Made by a program: the position numbers and the translations under genes
Part shown: positions 7,293 through 14,391 of the stretch, one piece after another
How the letters are laid out: the number at the start of each line of letters is the position of its first letter
Numbering within the stretch: position 1 is the stretch's first letter
DNA from: Candidatus Pollutiaquabacter sp.
GTDB lineage: Bacteria; Bacteroidota; Bacteroidia; AKYH767-A; 2013-40CM-41-45
DNA: 14,391 nt
Reading direction: 5' to 3'
Assembly (NCBI GenBank): GCA_903854075.1
Contig: CAINVI010000189.1
Location: forward strand, 1-14,391
Notes under the pieces: model-generated
The model's input: only the letters and a program-made list of their open reading frames with translations
Told to the model about the DNA's origin: nothing
Database searches by the model: none

Positions 7293-8558
7293 ATGCTCTA
7301 CTACCTGTTCAGATATCTCGACAACAATTTTGACTTTCCCGGCGCCGGTGTATTCCAGTACATCTCGTTCCGTGCGGCGATGGCGATTATTACGTCGCTG
7401 ATCATCTCGTTGCTCTTTGGTAAAACAATAATTCGCTATCTCCACAGAAAGCAAGTCGGTGAAACTGTTCGTGACCTGGGATTGGAAGGACAAAAAGAAA
7501 AGCAAGGAACTCCGACAATGGGAGGATTTATCATCCTGGCTGCGATACTCATTCCAACATTGCTTTTTGCCCGACTGCTCAATGTTTACGTGATCCTGAT
7601 GATTGTGACAACCGTCTGGTTAGGACTGATCGGATTCCTGGACGATTATATAAAGGTTTTCAAGAAAGACAAGGAAGGACTAGCCGGTCGATTCAAGATT
7701 ATGGGACAAGTCGGGTTGGGATTGATTGTCGGGCTTACGCTTTATTTCAACCGTAATGTAGTGGTGAAAGATCGTATTCAGAAAGATCGAATCACAGTGG
7801 AGCACGTTGGCGGTAATTCCAACGTCATTGAGGATTTGCGCCAACACGAAGGAGCGCTCTATTCCGGTACTGCGGTCAAAACTACCCGTACGACGATTCC
7901 ATTTGTCAAGAATCATGAATTTGATTACGCCGATTTGTTGCGCTGGATCGGAGATAATTATCTCGATTGGGCCTGGTTGATTTTTATCCCTGTGGTGATT
8001 TTGATTATCACGGCGGTTTCCAATGGTGCCAACATTACGGATGGTATAGACGGATTGGCCACTGGTACTTCTGCAATTGTCGGAGCAACGTTAGGTATTC
8101 TTGCGTATGTATCCGGCAATACGGTGTTTGCCAATTATCTCAACATCATGTACATCCCCTTCACAGGAGAGCTCGTGGTGTTCATGGCTGCGTTTGTCGG
8201 TGCATGCGTAGGCTTCTTGTGGTACAACGCATATCCCGCTCAGGTTTTCATGGGTGATACGGGAAGTCTGGCACTGGGCGGTATTATTGCCACGTTTGCA
8301 ATTGCTATCCGCAAAGAACTTTTGATCCCGATCCTTTGTGGCATTTTTCTGATTGAAAATCTTTCTGTGGTAATGCAAGTGAGTTATTTCAAGTACACCA
8401 AGAAAAAATACGGAGAAGGTCGTCGCATTTTTAAAATGTCACCGCTTCACCATCATTACCAGAAGCTAGGCTATCACGAATCCAAAATCGTATCCCGCTT
8501 CTGGATTATTGGAATCTTCCTGGCTATTGTAACCATTGTAACGCTTAAGCTCCGGTAG
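7293..8558 (+). CDS. mraY: Phospho-MurNAc-pentapeptide transferase MraY (lipid I synthesis)
   Basis: A polytopic membrane enzyme that moves phospho-MurNAc-pentapeptide from UDP onto undecaprenyl phosphate. The catalytic and metal-binding motifs are all present: DD at 117-118 (GFLDDYIK), NGANITDGIDG (244-254), NAYPAQVFMGDTGS (312-325) and the HHH triad at 386-388 (SPLHHHYQ). At 421 residues it is about 60 longer than E. coli MraY. The extra length sits at about 155-218, a hydrophilic, basic and acidic segment between two membrane helices. I recall such a loop as common in Bacteroidota MraY, so it is not an assembly error. The start is 2 bp after the murE stop, without a Shine-Dalgarno. Confidence 0.97.
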   Translation: MLYYLFRYLDNNFDFPGAGVFQYISFRAAMAIITSLIISLLFGKTIIRYLHRKQVGETVRDLGLEGQKEKQGTPTMGGFIILAAILIPTLLFARLLNVYVILMIVTTVWLGLIGFLDDYIKVFKKDKEGLAGRFKIMGQVGLGLIVGLTLYFNRNVVVKDRIQKDRITVEHVGGNSNVIEDLRQHEGALYSGTAVKTTRTTIPFVKNHEFDYADLLRWIGDNYLDWAWLIFIPVVILIITAVSNGANITDGIDGLATGTSAIVGATLGILAYVSGNTVFANYLNIMYIPFTGELVVFMAAFVGACVGFLWYNAYPAQVFMGDTGSLALGGIIATFAIAIRKELLIPILCGIFLIENLSVVMQVSYFKYTKKKYGEGRRIFKMSPLHHHYQKLGYHESKIVSRFWIIGIFLAIVTIVTLKLR

Positions 8559-8581
8559 CACAAATTACAGATCAGAATTAA

Positions 8582-8600
8582 ACACACACACACACACACA
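8582..8600 (+). repeat. (AC)9 dinucleotide microsatellite just before murD
   Basis: Nine uninterrupted AC units plus a final A lie in the 49 bp gap between mraY and murD, ending 7 bp before the murD ATG. The spacer between tract and start is ATTTAAC. The tract takes the place where a Shine-Dalgarno would be. Uninterrupted dinucleotide runs of this length are uncommon in bacterial genomes and can change length by slippage. Confidence 0.95.
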
Positions 8601-8607
8601 ATTTAAC

Positions 8608-9960
8608 ATGAACACTTCTACTACTAACCAATTGCTTGTCGTACTCGGCGCCGCTGAAAGCGGAGTTGGTGCTGCAGTATTGGCGGTGAAGAAGGGTTTG
8701 CAAGTGTTTGTATCGGATAGTGGAATCATCAAAGAAGAGTATAAGCGGTTGCTCCAATTGCATGGTATAGCTTTTGAGGAAGGCGGGCATGAAGAACAGC
8801 GTGTACTTTCAGCTACTGAAGTGGTTAAAAGTCCCGGAATTCCCGACAAAGCTCCGCTCATCATAAAGCTCCGTGAACAAGGAGTGCCGGTTATTTCTGA
8901 AATCGAATTCGCCGGTCGTTATACGACAGCAAAAATTGTCGGCATTACCGGCACAAACGGCAAGACAACAACCACGCTTTTAACCTATCACATCCTGAAA
9001 AAAGCAGGGTTGAATGTAGGACTTGCAGGCAATGTCGGTAAGAGTATGGCTCTGCAGGTAGCGGAAAAAGAATACGATGTTTTTGTGCTGGAATTGAGCA
9101 GCTTTCAGCTTGATGGCCTGAAAGACTTCAAGTGTGACATCGCTATTCTCACCAATATCACTCCTGATCACCTGGATCGGTACGATTATCAGCTTGAGAA
9201 ATATGTTCGTTCGAAATTCAACATCACGCGACATCAGACCGATAACGACGTATTCATTTACTGTTCCGATGATCCTATTACCTGCGATTATCTACAGTTC
9301 ATTCAAGGCACTGCTCAACGACTACCTTTTTCTATTAAATCCCGCCTTTCACAGGGCGCTTGGCTCGAACAAGAAACACTAACCATACAAACCAATCAAC
9401 ACCACTTTTCTATGCTTATCCATGAACTCGCCCTCCAGGGCAAACACAACCTCTACAATTCAATGGCGGCCGGTATCGCAGCGCGTGTACTTGACATCCG
9501 TAAGGAAGTTATTCGCGAAAGTCTTTCCGATTTCAGAAATGTCGAACATCGACTGGAACAGGTGACCACGGTACACGGTATTGAATTTATCAATGATTCG
9601 AAGGCGACAAACGTGAACTCCACATGGTACGCGCTCGAAAGCATGAACCGTCCGGTCATCCTCGTGCTTGGAGGTGTCGATAAAGGAAATGATTACTCGT
9701 CGTTGGTCGAATTGGCCCGTGAAAAGGTAAAAGCCATCGTTTGCATGGGCACCGACAATCGTAAGATATTGAAAGCGTTCAAGGATGTCGTGCCGGAAAT
9801 CTTTGAAACAAAATCTGCCGAAGAAGCGGTTCAGGTTTCATACCGTTTGGGCAAGAAAGGCGATGTGGTACTGCTGTCGCCGGCATGCGCTAGTTTCGAT
9901 CTTTTCGAAAATTACGAGGACCGCGGACGTCAGTTCAAGAAGGCCGTGCGTGCACTGTAA
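8608..9960 (+). CDS. murD: UDP-MurNAc-L-alanine:D-glutamate ligase MurD
   Basis: A cytoplasmic Mur ligase of 450 residues that adds D-glutamate to UDP-MurNAc-L-Ala. The N-terminal Rossmann-like domain begins with VVLGAAESGVGAA, the ATP loop GTNGKTT is at 115-121, ELSSFQLDG and TNITPDHLDRY lie in the central domain, and NDSKATNVNSTWYALE then LSPACASFDLFENYEDRGRQF mark the C-terminal domain. The lysine in YVRSKFNI is the likely carbamylated one. The length is normal. The start is the first ATG after the (AC)9 tract. The frame is open upstream through the repeat but holds no usable start codon there. The middle part (about 9285-9475) is unusually C-rich on the coding strand. Confidence 0.97.
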   Translation: MNTSTTNQLLVVLGAAESGVGAAVLAVKKGLQVFVSDSGIIKEEYKRLLQLHGIAFEEGGHEEQRVLSATEVVKSPGIPDKAPLIIKLREQGVPVISEIEFAGRYTTAKIVGITGTNGKTTTTLLTYHILKKAGLNVGLAGNVGKSMALQVAEKEYDVFVLELSSFQLDGLKDFKCDIAILTNITPDHLDRYDYQLEKYVRSKFNITRHQTDNDVFIYCSDDPITCDYLQFIQGTAQRLPFSIKSRLSQGAWLEQETLTIQTNQHHFSMLIHELALQGKHNLYNSMAAGIAARVLDIRKEVIRESLSDFRNVEHRLEQVTTVHGIEFINDSKATNVNSTWYALESMNRPVILVLGGVDKGNDYSSLVELAREKVKAIVCMGTDNRKILKAFKDVVPEIFETKSAEEAVQVSYRLGKKGDVVLLSPACASFDLFENYEDRGRQFKKAVRAL

Positions 9961-9978
9961 GCGTGAACCGTTAATTCA

Positions 9979-9992
9979 TTGCATCGATGCAA
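9979..9992. other. 14 bp perfect palindrome across the ftsW start codon
   Basis: TTGCATCGATGCAA is identical to its own reverse complement and contains the ftsW ATG (9987-9989). In RNA it could fold as a 5 bp stem with the loop UCGA, holding part of the start codon. One perfect palindrome of this size is expected by chance in a window this long, so only its position is notable. Confidence 0.9.
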
Positions 9993-11150
9993 ACCACCTG
10001 GTTGGATAAATACTTCAAGGGTGACCGGACAATCTGGGTCATCGTATTCATACTTTCTATCTTCTCGCTGCTTGCTGTCTATAGCAGTACGGGAACGCTG
10101 GCGTACAAGTATCAGAAAGGGAATACGGAATATTATTTATTCAAACATTTGATAGTCCTGGGACTGGGACTTGCCATTATGTACGGCGCTCATCGAATAA
10201 AATATACTTTCTATTCGAAGGTGTCCACGGTAGCATTAATTTTCACCGTCCCGCTATTGCTCATGACGTTGATGCTTGGGACAAATCTAAATGAAGCCAG
10301 TCGCTGGCTCACGCTGCCTGGAACAAATATTACTTTTCAGACGTCCGATTTTGCAAAATTGGCGCTGGTCATGTATGTCGCCAGGATTTTATCAAAACGA
10401 CAAGAAGAAGAAATGACCTTCCGGTCTATTTTTGTTCCACTGTTGCTGCCGGTAATGATTGTTTGTGGGCTGATACTTCCGGCTAACTTTTCAACGGCAG
10501 CTGTTTTGTTTATTTCGTGCATGTTCCTAATGCTGATTGGCCGTGTGAAAGTGAAGTACATCAGCTACATGTTCGGTATTGGTATACTTTGTTTTGGCAT
10601 GTATGTCGCGTATGCCTACGCTACTGGCAATACCGGAAGGATCAAGACATGGATTTCGCGCGTGGAGCGTTTTCAGAATCCGGAGACAGAAGATAATTAT
10701 CAATCCGATCAGGCAAAAATTGCCATCGCTAGCGGAGGATTAGTTGGTAAATTTCCGGGCAACAGTACGCAACGGAATTTTCTACCGCATCCTTATTCTG
10801 ATTTTATTTATGCCATCATCATCGAAGAGTATGGTTTCGTTGGGGGTGTGCTGATGCTGTTTTTATACGTGTTGTTATTTTATCGGGTCATCCGTTTTAT
10901 CCATCATAGTCCGATGGCATTCGGAACGTTGTTATCAGTGGGTTGTGTCTTTATTCTTACGTTTCAGGCTATGATCAATATGGCCGTTGCTGTTGGAATA
11001 TTTCCGGTTACCGGTCAGCCGCTTCCGCTGGTCAGTATGGGAGGAACATCGATCTGGTTTACAAGTTTGGGTATCGGTATAATATTAAGTGTAAGTAGTC
11101 AGGTAGAGAAAGAGAAGAAGGAAGGAGGAGCTGAACTTGCTAAATCCTAA
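9987..11150 (+). CDS. ftsW: Septal peptidoglycan glycosyltransferase FtsW (SEDS family)
   Basis: A polytopic SEDS protein of 387 residues that polymerises lipid II at the septum as partner of FtsI. Hydrophobic segments run through the whole length, with the family block beginning VYSSTGTLAYKYQKG near residue 31. The region GKFPGNSTQRNFLPHPYSDFIYAIIIEEYGFVGG holds the conserved aspartate at 272 that corresponds to the catalytic Asp of characterised FtsW and RodA. The late motif GIFPVTGQPLPLVSMGGTS is diagnostic. An in-frame TAA at 9972-9974 leaves the ATG at 9987 as the only sensible start, 26 bp after murD. FtsW rather than RodA is chosen because of its place between murD and murG. The 3' end overlaps murG by 14 bp. 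Confidence 0.95.
   Translation: MQTTWLDKYFKGDRTIWVIVFILSIFSLLAVYSSTGTLAYKYQKGNTEYYLFKHLIVLGLGLAIMYGAHRIKYTFYSKVSTVALIFTVPLLLMTLMLGTNLNEASRWLTLPGTNITFQTSDFAKLALVMYVARILSKRQEEEMTFRSIFVPLLLPVMIVCGLILPANFSTAAVLFISCMFLMLIGRVKVKYISYMFGIGILCFGMYVAYAYATGNTGRIKTWISRVERFQNPETEDNYQSDQAKIAIASGGLVGKFPGNSTQRNFLPHPYSDFIYAIIIEEYGFVGGVLMLFLYVLLFYRVIRFIHHSPMAFGTLLSVGCVFILTFQAMINMAVAVGIFPVTGQPLPLVSMGGTSIWFTSLGIGIILSVSSQVEKEKKEGGAELAKS
11122..11130 (+). promoter_or_regulatory. Strong Shine-Dalgarno sequence for murG
   Basis: AAGGAGGAG lies inside the 3' end of ftsW. Its AGGAGG core ends 8 nt before the TTG at 11137 and decides that start over the in-frame TTG at 11152. It encodes part of the FtsW tail (KEGGAE). 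It is the only strong Shine-Dalgarno I see before any gene of this operon. Confidence 0.7.
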
Positions 11151-12249
11151 GTTGAATATCATCATCAGTGGTGGTGGAACCGGCGGGCATATTTTTCCTG
11201 CGGTCGCTATCGCGCAGGCATTGATGAAACGCAATGCGGAAAACAATATCCTTTTTGTAGGAGCCAATGGCCGTATGGAAATGGAAAAAGTTCCCGCCGC
11301 AGGTTTTCGAATTAAAGGATTGAATATTGCAGGGTTTCAGCGAAGATGGGCATTTTCCAACGTATTACTTCCGTTTAAGATTATCGCAAGTTTGTGGAAG
11401 GCGCGCGCTATCGTGCGCGAATTTAAGCCCAATGTCGCTATTGGTGTCGGCGGTTACGCCAGCGGACCTTTACTGTTCGCTGCAACATCAATGGGAATTC
11501 CGGCTTTGATACAAGAACAGAATTCATTTGCCGGAGTCACGAACCGTATCCTTGCTAAAAGGGCAAAACGGATTTGCGTCGCTTACGACGGCATGGATAA
11601 GTATTTCCCGAAAGACAGGATACTATTGACCGGTAATCCGGTTCGATCGGACTTGAAAGAGTTGCAGTCTAAGCGCGATGAAGCACTGTCTTATTTCGGA
11701 CTGCGTTCGGATCGCCCGGTGTTGTTGGTTATTGGCGGAAGTTTGGGCGCTCGAACGATCAACGCAGCTATTACTTCAGGTATTGATTTCATTCGGGAGA
11801 ATCAGGTTCAACTAGTATGGCAGACGGGAAAAGGCGGATTCGGTGATGCTACATCACGTGTCAAAGGCCTGGAAGCGGAAGGGATAAAAGCGTACGAATT
11901 CATCAGTCGCATGGATTTGGCCTATGCGATTGCTGATGTAGTGGTTTCCCGTGCCGGAGCCAGTTCTGTTTCTGAATTGGCTTTAGCCGGAAAAGCAGCG
12001 ATTTTGGTTCCATCGCCGAATGTGGCGGAGGATCATCAAACAAAGAATGCCATGGCGCTGGTGGCCAAGCAAGCAGCATTACTGATAAAAGATAGCGCAG
12101 CATCGTTGCAGTTAATTACTGCAGCCCTGCAATTGATAAAAGATAATACACAGCAAACAGCATTGCGTGCACAAATCGCACGACTGGCTTTGCCGGATGC
12201 TGCAGAACAAATAGCTGAAGAGGTTTACCGATTAGCCGCCAAGAAATGA
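11137..12249 (+). CDS. murG: UDP-GlcNAc:undecaprenyl-PP-MurNAc-pentapeptide GlcNAc transferase MurG
   Basis: A GT28-family glycosyltransferase of 370 residues that converts lipid I to lipid II on the inner face of the membrane. The N-terminal glycine loop SGGGTGGHIFPA (11-22) and the second-domain motifs GGSLGAR (200-206), QTGKG and the donor-binding EDHQTKNA (298-305) are clear. It is a peripheral membrane protein with no transmembrane helix. Translation is assigned to a TTG at 11137 inside the end of ftsW, supported by the Shine-Dalgarno before it. This gives MLNPKLNIIISGGGTGG, with the glycine loop at the usual distance. The last codons overlap murC in an ATGA junction. Confidence 0.96.
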   Translation: MLNPKLNIIISGGGTGGHIFPAVAIAQALMKRNAENNILFVGANGRMEMEKVPAAGFRIKGLNIAGFQRRWAFSNVLLPFKIIASLWKARAIVREFKPNVAIGVGGYASGPLLFAATSMGIPALIQEQNSFAGVTNRILAKRAKRICVAYDGMDKYFPKDRILLTGNPVRSDLKELQSKRDEALSYFGLRSDRPVLLVIGGSLGARTINAAITSGIDFIRENQVQLVWQTGKGGFGDATSRVKGLEAEGIKAYEFISRMDLAYAIADVVVSRAGASSVSELALAGKAAILVPSPNVAEDHQTKNAMALVAKQAALLIKDSAASLQLITAALQLIKDNTQQTALRAQIARLALPDAAEQIAEEVYRLAAKK

Positions 12250-13634
12250 AACAGCACCTTGATTTCGATGCTATCAAATCTGTCTATTTCCTCGGAATAG
12301 GTGGAATCGGTATGTCGGCTATTGCTCGTTTTTTTCATCAAATGGGAAAGCACGTTGCGGGTTATGATAAAACAGCCACCCCGTTGACGGATGAATTGGT
12401 AGCCGAAGGAATTCATATTCACTTTCAGGATGCACCGGAACTCCTTCTGGAAGCATTCAAGCATCCTGAAGAAACGTTAATAGTCTTGACGCCGGCTATT
12501 CCTAAAGATCATCGGGAATGGGCCTATTTTCAGGAGAAAGGCTTCAGAATTATGAAGCGCTCTGAAGTATTGGGAGTAATTGCAGAACGTTTTTATACGA
12601 TAGCGGTCGCTGGAACTCACGGCAAAACAACCACGTCTACCTTGATCGCTCATCTGCTCCGTGCTGCCGGCATTCCGTGCACGGCTTTCTTGGGCGGGAT
12701 TTCTAAAAATTATAATACAAATCTCCTGGTAGGTAGGGAGCAGGACGGACGACATATCGTCGTAGTGGAAGCAGACGAATACGATCGTTCCTTCCTTACT
12801 TTGTTTCCTGACGTAGCGATCATCACCTCCATGGATCCGGATCATCTGGATATTTACGGAACACCGAACGAAATGCAGGATACCTACCGGAAATTTGCCG
12901 GCCAGGTAAAGTCTGATGGTTTGTTGATCTGTCATCAAGGATTACCCATTGGTCCGGTGGCGGCAACTAAAGTAGAATACTCCTTACGCGGACCTGCCGA
13001 TTACTTTGCACCAACAGTGGAAATCAAAGATCATCAGTATCATTTCGACTGGTCCGATGGTGCAGTTACATTTAGCGGACTTACCACTCAACTTCCCGGG
13101 GAGCATAACGTCGAAAATGCTGTAGCCGCTGTAGCTGCAGTGCGCTTTGTTGGATTGAATGAAACGGAAATTCGAAAGGGACTTTCGAGTTATGTAGGCG
13201 TAAAACGCAGATTTGATTATCAGGTAAGAAACGAGCTACACATATATATTGACGATTACGCTCACCATCCGGAGGAGCTGCGTGCGTGTATCGGGTCGGT
13301 CAGGGATTTATACCCGGATCGTCACATCACGGGTATTTTTCAGCCACATTTATTTACCCGTACCCGTGATTTTGTCGATGGCTTTGCTAAAAGCCTTTCT
13401 ATGCTGGATCGGTTGTTATTGCTGGACATCTATCCTGCCCGCGAGCTACCAATACCCGGCGTGACATCAGGAATCATCTTAGATAAAGTCACCTGCGCCG
13501 ACAAACAGCTGCTTTCCAAAGAAGCGGTCCTTCGCTATTTAGCCGACAACCGGACGGATGTAGTGCTAACGTTGGGTGCCGGGGATATTGACCAACTCGT
13601 AGAACCTCTTCGTCGTCAACTTTCAATCCACTGA
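12246..13634 (+). CDS. murC: UDP-MurNAc:L-alanine ligase MurC
   Basis: A cytoplasmic Mur ligase of 462 residues that adds the first amino acid, L-alanine, to UDP-MurNAc. The N-terminal nucleotide-sugar fold shows LGIGGIGMSAIA (16-27), the ATP loop is the MurC-type GTHGKTT with histidine (123-129), and EADEYDRSFL, DPDHLDIYG, LPGEHNVENA and DDYAHHPEE appear in order through the central and C-terminal domains. GTHGKTT separates it from MurD, MurE and MurF, which have GTNGKT. Mpl also shares this type, but the length and the dcw context favour MurC. The ATG overlaps the murG stop (ATGA), and the stop is 2 bp before ftsQ. Confidence 0.97.
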   Translation: MKQHLDFDAIKSVYFLGIGGIGMSAIARFFHQMGKHVAGYDKTATPLTDELVAEGIHIHFQDAPELLLEAFKHPEETLIVLTPAIPKDHREWAYFQEKGFRIMKRSEVLGVIAERFYTIAVAGTHGKTTTSTLIAHLLRAAGIPCTAFLGGISKNYNTNLLVGREQDGRHIVVVEADEYDRSFLTLFPDVAIITSMDPDHLDIYGTPNEMQDTYRKFAGQVKSDGLLICHQGLPIGPVAATKVEYSLRGPADYFAPTVEIKDHQYHFDWSDGAVTFSGLTTQLPGEHNVENAVAAVAAVRFVGLNETEIRKGLSSYVGVKRRFDYQVRNELHIYIDDYAHHPEELRACIGSVRDLYPDRHITGIFQPHLFTRTRDFVDGFAKSLSMLDRLLLLDIYPARELPIPGVTSGIILDKVTCADKQLLSKEAVLRYLADNRTDVVLTLGAGDIDQLVEPLRRQLSIH

Positions 13635-13636
13635 TC

Positions 13637-14391
13637 ATGGCCAAAAGCACGAATCCTATAGATTGGAAAAGAGTCCGGAAGATCGCGGGCTGGAGTTTGT
13701 TGGTTGCATTTTTCTTTGCTTCGGTTGGATTTACTGACACCCGGATGCATTCCGTACCCTGCTCCGGCGTAGAAGCCAGCGTGCTGGACACCCTCGGACA
13801 CTCCTTTATTGATGCTGCAGGGATACTACAATTGGTAAAAGACAAGTATGGTGATGTCACCGAAAAGCCGGTTGGGGCAATTAACATGGCTTTGTTAGAA
13901 AAAATCATGTTGAACAACCCGTTCGTAGCCGATGCAAGGGTATTTTCAACCATTGATGGGAAGCTGCATATTGAAGTCTATCAGCGTGATCCGTTGGTTC
14001 GCGTAATAAACTTCGGAAATCATAGTTTTTACATCGACGACAAAGGTGTTTTCATGCCGATGTCGGAAAAGTACACAGCAAGAGTACCTGTTGCCAACGG
14101 GTATATCTTCACCAGGGAAGCGGAACGTAAAGTTCAGACATATACAGTGGAGGAATTGCGGGACACTACTAGGGCCATCTCCAGGGCTTATCAGGTGTTC
14201 GAGGTGGCGAAGTATATTCGTCAACATCAGTTTTGGGATGCGCAGATCGAACAGATCTACGTGAATAGTAAGGGAGAGATGGAACTGATACCGCGTGTGG
14301 GAGATCATCTGATTGTTCTCGGTGACGGGAAAGATCTCGATGAAAAGTTTGGGAAGCTGTATTTGTTCTATAAAGAAGGACTTAGTAAAAC
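13637..14391 (+). CDS. ftsQ: Cell division protein FtsQ (3' end missing)
   Basis: An open frame of 251 codons without a stop, continuing past the window edge. A short basic cytoplasmic tail (MAKSTNPIDWKRVRK) is followed by one membrane segment at about 14-32 and a periplasmic part. Segments such as YQRDPLVRVI, FYIDDKGVFMPMSEKYTARVPVANGYI, FWDAQIEQIYV and ELIPRVGDHLIVLG fit the beta domain of Bacteroidota FtsQ. FtsQ binds FtsL and FtsB and helps recruit and activate FtsW and FtsI. The POTRA part is less recognisable, as is usual in this phylum. The ATG lies 2 bp after the murC stop without a Shine-Dalgarno. The residues missing at the C-terminus are probably few. Confidence 0.92.
   Translation, partial: MAKSTNPIDWKRVRKIAGWSLLVAFFFASVGFTDTRMHSVPCSGVEASVLDTLGHSFIDAAGILQLVKDKYGDVTEKPVGAINMALLEKIMLNNPFVADARVFSTIDGKLHIEVYQRDPLVRVINFGNHSFYIDDKGVFMPMSEKYTARVPVANGYIFTREAERKVQTYTVEELRDTTRAISRAYQVFEVAKYIRQHQFWDAQIEQIYVNSKGEMELIPRVGDHLIVLGDGKDLDEKFGKLYLFYKEGLSK

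Noticed and set aside
12477..12938. Minus-strand open frame of 153 codons
   Set aside because: It is wholly antisense to murC, which carries all its family motifs in this region.
13489..13953. Minus-strand open frame of 154 codons spanning the murC-ftsQ junction
   Set aside because: It is antisense to the end of murC and the start of ftsQ, both of which are convincing genes.
1..14391. Possible new system, mobile element, CRISPR array or defence genes
   Set aside because: All long frames with real protein features belong to the dcw cluster or to the engB-gldC neighbourhood. There are no transposase, integrase, toxin-antitoxin, spacer-repeat or tRNA-like signals, and no long gap is left to hold one.

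Overview
This window is a stretch of the division and cell wall (dcw) cluster of a member of the Bacteroidota. The evidence for the phylum is a GldC-type gene at the left edge, a long MraY with an extra loop, an FtsI with one C-terminal PASTA domain, a Bacteroidota-style FtsQ, no murF or ddl between murE and mraY, and near absence of Shine-Dalgarno sequences. MurE carries the DNPR motif, so the peptidoglycan is predicted to be of the meso-diaminopimelate type. I cannot name a genus from the sequence alone.

Left part (1-1711): the 3' end of gldC reads rightward and meets engB (ribosome biogenesis GTPase) tail to tail with 4 bp between them. engB follows an alpha/beta hydrolase gene on the same minus strand, and the two probably form a small operon. 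A 212 bp divergent regulatory region (1712-1923) separates the hydrolase from mraZ. It holds a candidate hydrolase promoter, two adjacent hairpins and a four-copy, 10-bp-period MraZ operator.

Right part (1924-14391): one tightly packed plus-strand operon, mraZ-rsmH-ftsL-ftsI-murE-mraY-murD-ftsW-murG-murC-ftsQ, which runs off the right edge inside ftsQ. Spacings run from a 17 bp overlap to 49 bp, and no terminator is visible inside it. The genes cover the transcriptional regulator (MraZ), a 16S rRNA methyltransferase (RsmH), cytoplasmic precursor assembly (MurC, MurD, MurE), the lipid steps (MraY for lipid I, MurG for lipid II), the septal polymerase and transpeptidase pair (FtsW and FtsI) and their scaffold proteins (FtsL, FtsQ). 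ftsA and ftsZ would be expected beyond the right edge.

I found no new biological system. The gene content is ordinary and conserved. What deserves a second look is small-scale: the MraZ operator and the hairpins before it, a (CA)9 tract just before murD, a 14 bp palindrome over the ftsW start codon, a lone strong Shine-Dalgarno before a TTG-started murG, and a strand-composition change inside murD.
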